From Candidatus Melainabacteria bacterium (GTDB lineage Bacteria > Cyanobacteriota > Vampirovibrionia > LMEP-6097): DNA of 46,294 bases. Position 1 is the stretch's first letter, and every line of letters starts with the position of its first letter. This document shows positions 23,977 to 33,009 of this stretch, one piece after another. The stretch is taken from positions 1 to 46,294 of the forward strand of contig JABHOV010000024.1 in the NCBI GenBank assembly GCA_018695135.1, read 5' to 3'. The translations under genes and the position numbers were made by a program. The notes beneath the pieces are model-generated. The model ran no database searches. It saw only the letters and a list, made by a program, of their open reading frames with translations, and was not told where the DNA came from.

Positions 23977-24478
23977 TTAATTCTTCTGGCTTTTCTCTCG
24001 TTTTACCAAATTTTTTCTTGTTTTGAGGATTAGTTGGTGTGTAACCTGGTTTGTGAATAAGCCTTGAGACAGCTGTGCCGTAACCCATAGTTAGACCGTA
24101 GTATTCATAACGAGTCTCATCAAGAACAATAAGTTCTTTGAGCTTTGGTATGATATCAATGATTTTGATATTGTCAGCGATATAATCACCAATACCGAAG
24201 CTGACATAGTTTTGGTAAAGGTCACCAGCTCTTTTGTTCATTGATCTTGCGATAGTAGCCTTGGGTCTGCCTTTGATAGTAAAGATACTATTGACGTAAA
24301 ACTCATCAGCATCAGGGCGCATGTTTTCAAGAACTAATTCGTAATAGATTGGTTTTTGAGTTTTGACTCTTTTTTGATTACTTATAAGAGGAAGGCTTTT
24401 GAGAAAGTTGCCTTTGGCGTTTGCCAGTCCTTGTGATAGGACAATGCAGAGGCTAATGTAAAATAATTTGTCCAGCAT
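23957..24478 (-). CDS. small secreted protein of unknown function
   Basis: 173 aa with signal peptide MLDKLFYISLCIVLSQGLAN (cleavage near ANA-K). The mature part has strands PIYYELVLENMRP, FYVNSIFTIKGRPKATIARS and ELIVLDETRYEYYGLTMGYG, and a basic, Pro-rich tail. No family recognised. It sits between a sensor kinase (26-nt overlap) and a secreted protease (20-nt overlap). A shared role outside the inner membrane, such as a protease inhibitor, partner or signal, is conceivable but unproven. Confidence 0.65.
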   Translation of the reverse strand: MLDKLFYISLCIVLSQGLANAKGNFLKSLPLISNQKRVKTQKPIYYELVLENMRPDADEFYVNSIFTIKGRPKATIARSMNKRAGDLYQNYVSFGIGDYIADNIKIIDIIPKLKELIVLDETRYEYYGLTMGYGTAVSRLIHKPGYTPTNPQNKKKFGKTREKPEELNENNPD

Positions 24479-25646
24479 TCTCGATTGCTCCTATCTTTAA
24501 AGTGAAATTGAAAGTTGAACCTTGCTGGTTTGTACTTTCACACCAAATTCTACCACCATGTGCTTCGATGATCTTTTTGCTGATCCAGAGCCCGAGTCCA
24601 GTCCCGCCAATATGCCGGCTCTGTTTATTTTCTACCCGGTAAAAGCGTTCGAAAATCATGGTAAGCTCAGATTCTGCTAGTCCAACTCCTTGATCTTCTA
24701 CTGAAACAGTGATTAGTCCTTGTTTATGGCTTATTTTGCAGTGGATTTGCTTAGAATCGCCACTATATTTAATCGCGTTATTGAAGAGATTGAGAAATAC
24801 TCGAGTTATTGCTTCACTGTCTACAACTATAGTGGGAAGATCATCAGGGAATTGCCAAGTGATTTGATGGGATTGATTGATTGCTCCTAGCATTGACCAG
24901 GCACGTTCAGCCAACCAATCGAGTTCAATTTCTTCAAGATTGTTTAATTCAAGCTCGTGACCTTCTTCAATTCTAGAAAGGTCCAAAAAATTATCGATTA
25001 AGTTGGATAGCCTTAAAGCAGAATTGTGAATTTCTTGATTATATTCTTGATGTTTTTGATCAAGCTTGAGATCTTTCATTAATTCACTAAAGCCAAGAAT
25101 ATTGGCCATTGGGGTTCTTAATTCATGGGAGATGGTACTAACTAGTTGAGATTTGAGTTGATCTTGTTTAAGTAGTTTTTTGTTACTGGTTTGTAGGTCT
25201 GCAATTTGTTGATTCGAGCTAATGAAGATAGAGACTTGTTTTGCAAAGAGCTCAAGTTCTTTTTGCATTGATTGAAAGACTGGTTTTGACTGTTGGTCTT
25301 TATAACAAAGTACTAATACTGCGAATAATTGTTTATTAATATTGAGCGGTAAGTATATATAGTCGTCTTTGCAACAAGCCTTGAGTTGAACTAAGTCATT
25401 AAAAGGGTTTATGTTGATGTTGAATTCTGTTTTAACTTTTGTTTTTTTTGCTTGTGCTTGGATTAGCAAAGACTCTTCTTTTATTAGTGCAAAGAAGCTG
25501 TTCCTGGCTTGGTAGACAGTTTGGCTGGTATCCACAAGGTAGTGAATAGCATCATCAATATTTTTGAAATCTGAGAGCTTGATTATTAGCTCAGATATTA
25601 AACTGGGCTCTTTTTTAAAAATTTGCTCTATTTCTGTAGATATCAT
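24453..25646 (-). CDS. soluble sensor histidine kinase
   Basis: 397 aa with no membrane segment. The N-terminal ~145 residues look like a GAF-type sensor (DDAIHYLVDTSQTVYQARNS; DYIYLPLNINKQLFAVLVLC, with CC at 91-92). A short coiled linker is followed by HisKA with His174 in STISHELRTPMANILGFSEL. The HATPase_c domain has FNNAIKYSGDS (N box), DQGVGLAESE (G1) and GTGLGLWISKKI (G2). No response regulator is adjacent. The first gene of a three-gene set with a secreted protein and a metalloprotease; it diverges from nuoN with 12 bp between starts. Confidence 0.9.
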   Translation of the reverse strand: MISTEIEQIFKKEPSLISELIIKLSDFKNIDDAIHYLVDTSQTVYQARNSFFALIKEESLLIQAQAKKTKVKTEFNININPFNDLVQLKACCKDDYIYLPLNINKQLFAVLVLCYKDQQSKPVFQSMQKELELFAKQVSIFISSNQQIADLQTSNKKLLKQDQLKSQLVSTISHELRTPMANILGFSELMKDLKLDQKHQEYNQEIHNSALRLSNLIDNFLDLSRIEEGHELELNNLEEIELDWLAERAWSMLGAINQSHQITWQFPDDLPTIVVDSEAITRVFLNLFNNAIKYSGDSKQIHCKISHKQGLITVSVEDQGVGLAESELTMIFERFYRVENKQSRHIGGTGLGLWISKKIIEAHGGRIWCESTNQQGSTFNFTLKIGAIENAGQIILH

Positions 25647-25658
25647 ACAATTGTTGGA

Positions 25659-27158
25659 ATGGACTTGACTGAGATAAGATCTGTATTGTACCCCGAGATC
25701 ATTGTTTTGATTGGCATTTTGCTAACTCTTGCAATGAGCTTGTTTAATTCTAGCAAGAAATACGTGCCTGGTCTTGCGGCAATTGTTTTATTCACGGCAT
25801 CAATTACGGCGGCAATGAATTTCCCCTCTGCTGAATCGAAGACTATTTTATTCAATAGTTTTAATCATGATGCCTTATCTATCTATTTTAGGTTCTTAAT
25901 TTATGGGGCTAGTTTTTTAATAGTATTAGGGTCAAGCCAATACCTCAAAAGGCTTGAAAGTCCGTCAGAGTATTATCCCATTATGCTTACAGCTAGTCTT
26001 GGAGCGGGATTCTTGGTATCAGCAAATGATTTTTTGGTCTTCTTTGTGGCTCTTGAAACTCTAGGCTTGAGTGCGATTTTATTGGCTTCTTACGCTAGGT
26101 TAAATCGAGGTTCCAATGAAGCAGGAATCAAATACCTTATCAATTCTGCTGTTGCAACAGCGGTGCTTTTGTTAGGTATTTCAATGATTTATGGCTTGAC
26201 CGCTTCAACTAATTTCAATGAAGTAGCGATGAGGATTGGACAATTAGCAGGATCTAATTTGCTGTCACCAAGCTTGCTTGCTTTGATTTCAATTTGTTTG
26301 GTAGCGACGATTGGGTTTAAATTAGCAGCAGCTCCGTTCCATAATTGGTCACCTGATGTTTATACTGGCGCGCCGACAACAACGACGGTTTTTCTTTCAG
26401 TTGTATCCAAGGTTGCAGCTTTAGGTTTTGCAATTAGGCTTTTTCATTTTGTTTTTCTTACTCAAGAAATGGCTTTATTGATTTCCGTTCTTGCGATTCT
26501 TTCCATCATTATTGGCAACTATGTTGGGGTTATCCAGATGATTTCTCGCGGCTCTGTTAAGCGTTTACTTGCTTATTCTTCAATTGCTCAAGCTGGTTAT
26601 TTGTTAATCGGGCTTGCAGTATTTCAAGGTAGAAGTGTTGCTGCTTTAATAATGTACTTAACAGTTTATGCTTTGATGAATACAGGTGCTTTTCTTGCTT
26701 TGATTTATTTTGAGCAAACGACAGGTTCTGATGAGATTTATGATATGTCTGGTTTGATCAAAAAGCGTCCTGGAGTGGTTATTGCTGCTTCTCTTTGTTT
26801 GGTTAATTTGGCTGGCTTACCATTTATCCCGGCTGGATTTATTGCTAAGTTTTATTTATTTTCTTCAGCCTATACTTCAGGCTTAAGTTTTTATGGGATA
26901 GATTTTGGTTTAGTGCTTGCACTAGTTGGTTTGATTGGTTCTTTGATTGGTCTTTTTTACTATCTCTACCTTATTAAAATCATGGTCGTTGATGAACCAT
27001 CTACACTTGTTAAACAGCTTGATGACAAGGAGCCAGAAGGTAATTGTTTAGTCAAACTCAGTCTTTACTTGTCTGTTGTTTTAATGGCGGTTATTGGCAT
27101 CTTCGGTATGGATTTATTGCGAGGAGTTGCTTCAACTGTCTTGAGAGCCCTTAACTAA
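25659..27158 (+). CDS. nuoN: NADH-quinone oxidoreductase subunit N
   Basis: 499 aa proton-pumping membrane subunit of complex I with about 14 hydrophobic helices. Typical stretches: FLVFFVALETLGLSAILLAS, AGIKYLINSAVATAVLLLGI, KLAAAPFHNWSPDVYTGAPT, LLAYSSIAQAGYLLIGLAVF and AGLPFIPAGFIAKFYLFSSA. I chose the ATG at 25659 (MDLTEIRSVLYPEI); an upstream TTG at 25623 would overlap the kinase start. No other nuo genes are in the window; the overlapping next gene is a cation transporter. Confidence 0.93.
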   Translation: MDLTEIRSVLYPEIIVLIGILLTLAMSLFNSSKKYVPGLAAIVLFTASITAAMNFPSAESKTILFNSFNHDALSIYFRFLIYGASFLIVLGSSQYLKRLESPSEYYPIMLTASLGAGFLVSANDFLVFFVALETLGLSAILLASYARLNRGSNEAGIKYLINSAVATAVLLLGISMIYGLTASTNFNEVAMRIGQLAGSNLLSPSLLALISICLVATIGFKLAAAPFHNWSPDVYTGAPTTTTVFLSVVSKVAALGFAIRLFHFVFLTQEMALLISVLAILSIIIGNYVGVIQMISRGSVKRLLAYSSIAQAGYLLIGLAVFQGRSVAALIMYLTVYALMNTGAFLALIYFEQTTGSDEIYDMSGLIKKRPGVVIAASLCLVNLAGLPFIPAGFIAKFYLFSSAYTSGLSFYGIDFGLVLALVGLIGSLIGLFYYLYLIKIMVVDEPSTLVKQLDDKEPEGNCLVKLSLYLSVVLMAVIGIFGMDLLRGVASTVLRALN

Positions 27159-28027
27159 TGCATTTGGATGTTAATTTAAGTTCTTCCAAAAAAGTAAGTC
27201 TTATACTTAAGTGGATACTTGTTTTAAATCTTATCGTTTTTGGAATCAAATTATTCATCGGCATTAAAGCTCATTCATTGAGCATCTTAGGTGATGCGAT
27301 TCATTCTGGGATTGATAGTTTCAATAATATTATTGGTTTGGTGATGATTCGTCTTGCCTCTGAGCCGCCTGACCAAGAGCATCAATATGGACACGCCAAG
27401 TTTGAGACATTGGGTGCGCTTGCCGTCGTGGCATTTTTGGCGATCACAAGTTTTGAATTGTTAGAGAAGTCCATAGTGAGATTTTTTAATCCTGGTGATT
27501 ATCCCCATATTGATAGCATGACGATTTATCTATTATTGGTTACTTTATCGATAAATATTTTTGTTTGGCTTTATGAAAGTCGTGCTGGTAAGAGATTGAA
27601 TAGCCAGTTGTTACAAGCGGATGCCGCACATACTTTCTCTGATATTTTAGTAACAGCCTCTATTCTTTGTAGTGTATTTTTTATTGCTCGTGGTCATCTC
27701 TGGCTTGATCCTTTTTTGGGAATAGTTATAGCAGCTGTGATTGCAAGAGGCGGCTGGAAGATATTAAGACAAACTGTGCCGCTCTTGGTTGACGAAGCTT
27801 GGATTAGAGAGCATGAGATTCATGATTTGATTATGTCTACTGACAAGGTTGTTAGTTATGCTAATTTCAAGTCACGCAAAGGTAACCATCATGCCTTTCT
27901 TGAAATGACAGTGCGCTTTGATACTGATTCTTTGAAAGAAGCTCATGATTTGAGCCATCAAATCGAAGCCAAGATTGTTGATAAATTTGGTAAGGCAGAG
28001 GTTTTGATTCATATTGAGCCTAGTTAG
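27158..28027 (+). CDS. cation diffusion facilitator family metal efflux protein
   Basis: 289 aa. About six membrane helices followed by a cytosolic domain (from ~205). Metal site residues are His49/Asp53 in GDAIHSGIDS (helix II) and His158/Asp162 in ADAAHTFSDI (helix V). This HxxxD pair arrangement is typical of Zn-type CDFs; the exact metal is not certain. QEHQYGHAKFETLGALAVVA is the conserved loop. Shares one base with the nuoN stop (TAATG), so it is co-translated. Confidence 0.9.
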   Translation: MHLDVNLSSSKKVSLILKWILVLNLIVFGIKLFIGIKAHSLSILGDAIHSGIDSFNNIIGLVMIRLASEPPDQEHQYGHAKFETLGALAVVAFLAITSFELLEKSIVRFFNPGDYPHIDSMTIYLLLVTLSINIFVWLYESRAGKRLNSQLLQADAAHTFSDILVTASILCSVFFIARGHLWLDPFLGIVIAAVIARGGWKILRQTVPLLVDEAWIREHEIHDLIMSTDKVVSYANFKSRKGNHHAFLEMTVRFDTDSLKEAHDLSHQIEAKIVDKFGKAEVLIHIEPS

Positions 28028-28431
28028 TTTTGCAAAGCTAGATTTTCTATATTCTTGAGTAGATTAAAGTCAGAGTCATAGCTAAAAATTTGTTTGAGAT
28101 TAAGTCTTTGTATCAAAGCAAAGCTAGTAGCATCAACATAGCTTAATTGTTGATCTTTGAATTTTTTGATGATTGTTAAAGCAATTTCTTTATCGCTTTT
28201 CTCAAGAGGGACAATTTTAGCTATGCTTTCATCTAATAATTTATGTCCGATTTCACTAGTTTTATGGGGGGCTACTTTTTTTGATAACCAATTAAGAACT
28301 TCTAGAATGACATTGTCACTGCACAAGAGTCTAGATTTGCTGTGCTCTACAAGAAAGTTTTTACTTTGCTGATGTTTGGCATCTTTGCTTATAAACAAGG
28401 AAATGAAGAAATTACTATCTAGAAAGATCAT
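28024..28431 (-). CDS. PIN-domain toxin (VapC-like ribonuclease)
   Basis: 135 aa. Opens MIFLDSNFFISLFISKDAKH with Asp5 and the DSNF motif; ILEVLNWLS supplies the conserved Glu; YVDATSFALIQRLNL and SYDSDFNLL hold the remaining acidic residues of a PIN active site. The family cleaves RNA when freed from its antitoxin. It starts in the last base of the antitoxin gene and its 3' end overlaps the CDF gene by 4 nt. Confidence 0.85.
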   Translation of the reverse strand: MIFLDSNFFISLFISKDAKHQQSKNFLVEHSKSRLLCSDNVILEVLNWLSKKVAPHKTSEIGHKLLDESIAKIVPLEKSDKEIALTIIKKFKDQQLSYVDATSFALIQRLNLKQIFSYDSDFNLLKNIENLALQN

Positions 28432-28718
28432 TAAAGCTCTTCTCCATATAAAACATCATCGATGCTTCCTGAATAATCAGCAGCTGGCATGTCATCAATG
28501 ATCCCACAGAGTTGGTCTATGGCTTTTAGGCGCTTTTGGTGCTCTGGCTCTGAAATCTTTTCTTTGCTTGTGGTTGAATCTTGTTTTACTTTTTCGTTTA
28601 GAATCAACATTATTTCTGCCACAATGCTGCGATGATTCTGCTTACTTAGTTGTTTGAGAAGATCGTAGCTTTCTAGGGGTATTCTTATTGATTTATATTT
28701 AGGGTTGTCTTTATCCAT
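28431..28718 (-). CDS. antitoxin of the PIN toxin pair, ribbon-helix-helix type
   Basis: 95 aa. N-terminal KYKSIRIPLESYDLLKQLSK then NHRSIVAEIMLILNEKV matches a ribbon-helix-helix DNA-binding domain (beta strand plus two helices). A charged tail ends in AADYSGSIDDVLYGEEL, which would bind the toxin. The toxin follows with a 1-nt overlap, the normal antitoxin-first order. Probably autoregulates; AT-rich sequence TAATTATACCACAATTATGG at 28724-28743 is a possible operator/promoter. Confidence 0.75.
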   Translation of the reverse strand: MDKDNPKYKSIRIPLESYDLLKQLSKQNHRSIVAEIMLILNEKVKQDSTTSKEKISEPEHQKRLKAIDQLCGIIDDMPAADYSGSIDDVLYGEEL

Positions 28719-28746
28719 GTGTTAATTATACCACAATTATGGTAGA

Positions 28747-28774
28747 TTGTAGCATCCCTTGATGACGCTATAAT
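28747..28774 (+). promoter_or_regulatory. promoter of leuD
   Basis: TTGTAG (28747-28752) and TATAAT (28769-28774) with a 16-bp spacer, eight bases before the leuD ATG at 28783, giving a very short leader. No leader peptide or T-box is visible. Confidence 0.5.
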
Positions 28775-28782
28775 AATCCTCT

Positions 28783-29307
28783 ATGAAATTCAAATCCAAA
28801 GCCCTTAATATACTTACTTCTAATATTGATACCGATCAAATTATTCCAGCAAGGCACCTTACTGGTATCTCTAAAACAGGATTGGGAGTATATCTTTTTG
28901 AAGATCTTCCGAATAACCCACTTGATGCTATTGAGCATGATGATTGTCAAATCATCATAACTCTTGAAAACTTTGGTTGCGGCTCATCTAGGGAGCATGC
29001 AGTTTGGTCTATAACTGATAGGGGTTTCAATGCCGTAGTTGCGGCTAGCTTCGCCCGTATCTTTGAAGAGAATTGTTATAACAATGCTTTGGTACCAGTT
29101 GTATTAACTATCCAGGAGATTGAAGAAATTTCTAATTTCAAGGGCGAGATTGAAATTGATGTAGATGCTCAAATTCTTAAAACAGACAAAGAATACAAAT
29201 TTGAATTAGATAGTTTGAAAAAAGAATTTATTCTCAAGGGTGGTTTTATGAAGTTTTTGGATGCTAAGGTGCCTGAGATTAAAGCTTGGGAAGCAACTAA
29301 GGTTTAA
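28783..29307 (+). CDS. leuD: 3-isopropylmalate dehydratase small subunit
   Basis: 174 aa, the length of the short LeuD/HACN-type swivel subunit. With LeuC it isomerises 2- to 3-isopropylmalate in leucine synthesis. Motifs: NIDTDQIIPARHLT, ENFGCGSSREHAVWSITDRG, AASFARIFEENCYNNALVPV and FILKGGFMKFLDAK. The GCGSSREHA segment is the substrate-recognition loop. leuC is not adjacent, so the subunits are encoded apart; homoaconitase small subunit is the close alternative. Converges on fliI with a 4-nt overlap. Confidence 0.88.
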   Translation: MKFKSKALNILTSNIDTDQIIPARHLTGISKTGLGVYLFEDLPNNPLDAIEHDDCQIIITLENFGCGSSREHAVWSITDRGFNAVVAASFARIFEENCYNNALVPVVLTIQEIEEISNFKGEIEIDVDAQILKTDKEYKFELDSLKKEFILKGGFMKFLDAKVPEIKAWEATKV

Positions 29308-30611
29308 CCAACAGCCTGATCCATTAATTCAATTACCTCTTCGAGTTCTGTAAATCCCTTAGTTCTTTGTGTGAGTAAGTGGTCTATAGCTGGCTTGGCT
29401 TTTATGGCTCTGTCAATATCCGGGTTTGAGCCTTTTTGGTAGGCGCCGATATTAATAAGGTCTTGGGCGTCTCTATAGCTTGCAATAAGTGCTTTGATCT
29501 CATTGGCTTTGGCGTTTTGTTCTGGTGGGATGATACTTGGCATTACTCTACTCACGGATTGCAATATATCAATCGCCGGGAAATGGTTTTGATAAGCGAG
29601 TTCACGAGTAAGTACGATGTGACCATCAAGCACTCCTCTAGTTAAATCACTCACTGGTTCATTCAGGTCATCACCTTCTACTAAAACGGTGTAGAGTGCT
29701 GTGATGCTGCCCTTTTCGCCAGTGCCTGATCTTTCAAGCATGCGCGGTAATAAAGCAAATACGCTTGGAGTGTAGCCTCTAGTTGCAGGTGGCTCGCCGG
29801 TTGCTAGCCCAATTTCTCGTTGGGCTAGCGCGACGCGAGTAATACTATCTAGCATTAACATGACATCTTTACCATGTACATCTCGAAAGTATTCAGCAAT
29901 AGAATGAGCAAACAAAGCCGCTTTGACTCTCACTAAGCTTGGCTCGTTGCCGGTAGTAACAATAACGATAGATTTTTTGAGCCCTTCTGGTCCAAGGCTC
30001 TCTTCAATAAACTCTCTAACTTCTCTGGCACGCTCACCGACAAGCGCTATAACATTCAAGTCGGCACTTGAGTTTTGAGCGATCATGCCCATTAATGTAC
30101 TTTTACCAACCCCAGAACCAGCAAAGATTCCCATTCTTTGTCCTTTACCGCAACTGAGCATGCCGTCAATAGCTTTAACGCCAAAGTTGAGCCTTTCAGT
30201 GATTCTTTCTTTTTTAAGAGGATTGATTTTGCTACCCCATTGGGCTAGCTCATCATGAAGCCTTGGTGCTGGCTTAGCATCGATAGTTTCACCAAATGCA
30301 TTAATGACTCTACCAATCAATTCAGGACCGGCTTTAATGGAGACTTGTTTCTTGCTGGGGATAACTTCTGCGCCCATTTTGATTTTATGAATCTCTCCAA
30401 GCGGCATCAGTTCTGCCATGCCATTATTAAATCCAACAACTTCTGCTCTAATCTCACCTTCGCTGGTTTTGATATAACAAAGCTCACCAACTTCTACGTT
30501 AAGACCATCAGCTTCAATTAAAAGCCCAATAGTTTTGACTACTCTGCCTAGACTGCGAGTAGTATCAGCCGCTATGATTTTTTCTTCGAGTTTTTCAAAA
30601 TCTAATTTCAT
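29304..30611 (-). CDS. fliI: flagellar export ATPase FliI
   Basis: 435 aa F1-beta-like ATPase that powers type III export of flagellar subunits. Walker A MGIFAGSGVGKSTLMGMIAQ, catalytic-Glu region VIALVGERAREVREFIEESL, Walker B DVMLMLDSITRVALAQREIG, and LATGEPPATRGYTPSVFALL, which is specific to the FliI/SctN group. Last gene of the basal-body operon; starts 4 nt inside fliH. Confidence 0.95.
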   Translation of the reverse strand: MKLDFEKLEEKIIAADTTRSLGRVVKTIGLLIEADGLNVEVGELCYIKTSEGEIRAEVVGFNNGMAELMPLGEIHKIKMGAEVIPSKKQVSIKAGPELIGRVINAFGETIDAKPAPRLHDELAQWGSKINPLKKERITERLNFGVKAIDGMLSCGKGQRMGIFAGSGVGKSTLMGMIAQNSSADLNVIALVGERAREVREFIEESLGPEGLKKSIVIVTTGNEPSLVRVKAALFAHSIAEYFRDVHGKDVMLMLDSITRVALAQREIGLATGEPPATRGYTPSVFALLPRMLERSGTGEKGSITALYTVLVEGDDLNEPVSDLTRGVLDGHIVLTRELAYQNHFPAIDILQSVSRVMPSIIPPEQNAKANEIKALIASYRDAQDLINIGAYQKGSNPDIDRAIKAKPAIDHLLTQRTKGFTELEEVIELMDQAVG

Positions 30612-31333
30612 TGTTTCAGCATTTCTTCTAGCATTAACTCAAGCTTGCTAGCTAGCCTATGATCTAATCTATCTTTGTTTGATTCGAGAATTAAATCCCC
30701 ATTGCCAAAGTTGCTATCTGTGCTGATAGTAAGTTGTTCAATCTCAGGATTTTCTTTCATTAATTCAGGCTTGAGATGGTTGAGTTTCTTGGCGATTCGT
30801 GGATTGGTAATTAGGTTGATATTTGCTTTGTGTTCTAGTTCCTTAATGGCTTTGCTGATAAATTTGAGACAGGTCTCTTCACTAATTTCTAATTCTTTGT
30901 CGAGGATTGTATGGGCGATGATGGTGATTAATTTGTAGATCCTTGCTTCTTCATCAGCCAGGGCTTCATCTCGTTCTTTTTCGATTGTTTTTAATATCGT
31001 AGCTGTTTCTGTGAGAATTGATTTGAGCTCTTCATCACAATCTTGAGTTGCTTGTTTTTCACCAGCTTTGTAGCCTTGCTCAAAAGCTTTTTCTTCAATT
31101 GCGGTAGCTTGTTCTTTAGCCTCTCTGATAAGAGCCTCAGCCTCTTTGTTGGCAAGAAGGGTGAGTTTCTTGATATTGCTAGCAGCTTTAGCTTCAGCTG
31201 TTTCAATCATCTCTTCAAGTAGATTTTTCTTTGCGTTTACAAGTTCTTGATCAATACCACCAATTACAACGTTGCCCTGGCTTTGCGAGGCGCCTTTCTT
31301 GTATATGCCGGATGATCTTTTTGCTAGGTTCAT
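30608..31333 (-). CDS. fliH: flagellar export regulator FliH
   Basis: 241 aa, highly charged. Long helical/coiled-coil centre (LLEEMIETAEAKAASNIKKL, EQATAIEEKAFEQGYKAGEK) and a C-terminal domain (AHTILDKELEISEETCLKFI; NLITNPRIAKKLNHL; SNFGNGDLILESNKDRLDHR) typical of FliH/HrpE stators, which bind FliI and C-ring proteins. It lies directly between fliF (1 bp apart) and fliI (overlapping). fliG, usually between fliF and fliH, is absent. Confidence 0.85.
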   Translation of the reverse strand: MNLAKRSSGIYKKGASQSQGNVVIGGIDQELVNAKKNLLEEMIETAEAKAASNIKKLTLLANKEAEALIREAKEQATAIEEKAFEQGYKAGEKQATQDCDEELKSILTETATILKTIEKERDEALADEEARIYKLITIIAHTILDKELEISEETCLKFISKAIKELEHKANINLITNPRIAKKLNHLKPELMKENPEIEQLTISTDSNFGNGDLILESNKDRLDHRLASKLELMLEEMLKQ

Positions 31334-31334
31334 A

Positions 31335-32999
31335 TTAATCGTTCATGTAGGCTTGAAGTCCTCGGGCTATGGTCTTAGGGTCTTGCATTGCCATTTGCGA
31401 CAGTCCCTCTTTCATAGCACCAACACTTCTATTTCCTTCAAGTGATAGTTGTCTAGTGTAGGCTTCCTCGGCTTCCTGTATGCGGTTGTCAATTCTTTTA
31501 AGCATTGGGATTTCTTCTTCGTCCAGGATGTTATCAATTTCTTTTGCTCTGCTATTGTTTATCCCAAAGGTTAGTGAGAAAAGCAAGATTAGTGACAAGG
31601 CTGCTCCTACGGCAAGAATTAAAGCAAGAGACAAGTATTTTTTGATCTTGGCTTCTTTTTCCATTTGCGAGAGATGTTTTTGAGCCTCTTGACTTGCAAT
31701 ATCAGAGTATGGGGTAGAAGAGAAACGGATTCCCGTTACGATTACTTGGTCTCCTCTCTCTAGGTTTAAACCAGCTGCGACTTGTACCGTTTGTCTTAGA
31801 GTACTTCTTTCAGAAGGTGATAATTCTTTGTTAACAACTACTGCTACTGATAGTTTGTTGATTAGTCCACTGGCTTTGCGGATTCTTTCTACCGACTTGC
31901 TGATTTCATAGTTCTTAGTTTTGTCTTCTTTATTGTAGTCTTTTTCAGTTGGTCTTGGTCCACCATTCTTTACAAAACTTGGCATATTGTTTTGGGTGCC
32001 TGCTGTTCCAAAGTTGTTTGGTTTCTCGTTTTTGTATCTTTCTTGACTAGTTTTTTCACTTCTTACAACCGGTTCGGCTTTTTGTCCGTCTTCACCTACG
32101 GTTGGCGAGAAGAGTTCGATGTTCATCTCAGACTCATCAAAGTTCATTTCAGCTGTGATGTTTACTAGTACATTGCCTGCACCAAGTATTGGTGAGAGCA
32201 TTTCTAAAAGCTCTTTTTCAAGCTTTTGCTCATAAGACTTGAGCTTTACGTCATTATTCGCAGTTTTATTTTGTTCTAGTGAATCTTTGTCATTTGCTTT
32301 AACTAAAGCGTTGCCTTCTTGGTCAGTGATTTGTACATAGTCAGTTTGTAGTCCTTCTACAGCACTTGCTACAAGATGTTGAATGCCTTTGATTTGTTCT
32401 TGGCTTAGTTTCGCTCCAAATTCTGGGCTGATGATTACAGAAGCCTTAGTATCATTGTTTTGATCTTTGAAGATGCTTTTTTTGGAGATTGCCAGATGTA
32501 CCTTAGCAGATTTGATTGAGTCCAGTGAACTAATGGTTCTAGAAAGTTCACCTTCAAGTGCCCTGTTGTAATTAATTTTTTGATTAAAATCAGAGACATT
32601 GATATTGGTTTTATCAAAGATTTCAAAACCAACTCCGCTACCTCTTGGTAGTCCTTTGGAAGCTAGTTCTAGTCTGAGTTTGGGGACAGAGGTTCCAGCA
32701 ACTTGAACTGCCGTGCCATCTGGTGAGATTTTGAATTTGATTTTTTCTTTTTCAAAGTGCGCACTAATTGCAGCAGCATCTGATTGGGCGAGATTGCTGA
32801 ATACGGTTTGATATTTAGGTGTAAACAAGACTCTGCCAATTAAAAATAAAACAGTAACTAAAACAACTGCTATAAGAATCATGTTTCTTGCGCTCATCAT
32901 AGAGCCCAAGATTCCGCTTGTGCCAGAAAAGTCCTCTTGTGGAGCACCTGCTTGCGCTTCTTGTTGTTGTTCGTTATTCTCTTCTATTGCCTCTGCCAT
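31335..32999 (-). CDS. fliF: flagellar MS-ring protein FliF
   Basis: 554 aa. Inner-membrane ring on which the basal body is built. Two membrane helices (NMILIAVVLVTVLFLIGRVL near residue 35-55 and YLSLALILAVGAALSLILLF near 450) bracket ring-building motifs (ASKGLPRGSGVGFEIFDKTN; QKINYNRALEGELSRTISSL; VHLAISKKSIF). The C-terminus (MAMQDPKTIARGLQAYMND) is the FliG-binding tail, so FliG should exist elsewhere in the genome. Confidence 0.95.
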   Translation of the reverse strand: MAEAIEENNEQQQEAQAGAPQEDFSGTSGILGSMMSARNMILIAVVLVTVLFLIGRVLFTPKYQTVFSNLAQSDAAAISAHFEKEKIKFKISPDGTAVQVAGTSVPKLRLELASKGLPRGSGVGFEIFDKTNINVSDFNQKINYNRALEGELSRTISSLDSIKSAKVHLAISKKSIFKDQNNDTKASVIISPEFGAKLSQEQIKGIQHLVASAVEGLQTDYVQITDQEGNALVKANDKDSLEQNKTANNDVKLKSYEQKLEKELLEMLSPILGAGNVLVNITAEMNFDESEMNIELFSPTVGEDGQKAEPVVRSEKTSQERYKNEKPNNFGTAGTQNNMPSFVKNGGPRPTEKDYNKEDKTKNYEISKSVERIRKASGLINKLSVAVVVNKELSPSERSTLRQTVQVAAGLNLERGDQVIVTGIRFSSTPYSDIASQEAQKHLSQMEKEAKIKKYLSLALILAVGAALSLILLFSLTFGINNSRAKEIDNILDEEEIPMLKRIDNRIQEAEEAYTRQLSLEGNRSVGAMKEGLSQMAMQDPKTIARGLQAYMND

Positions 33000-33009
33000 T
33001 TCTTATCTC

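Noticed and set aside
27114-27136. TTATTGCGAGGAGTTGCTTC in nuoN as another short palindromic repeat
   Set aside because: Only the GCGAGGAG core matches, no inverted arm follows, and the residues fit an ordinary NuoN C-terminus.
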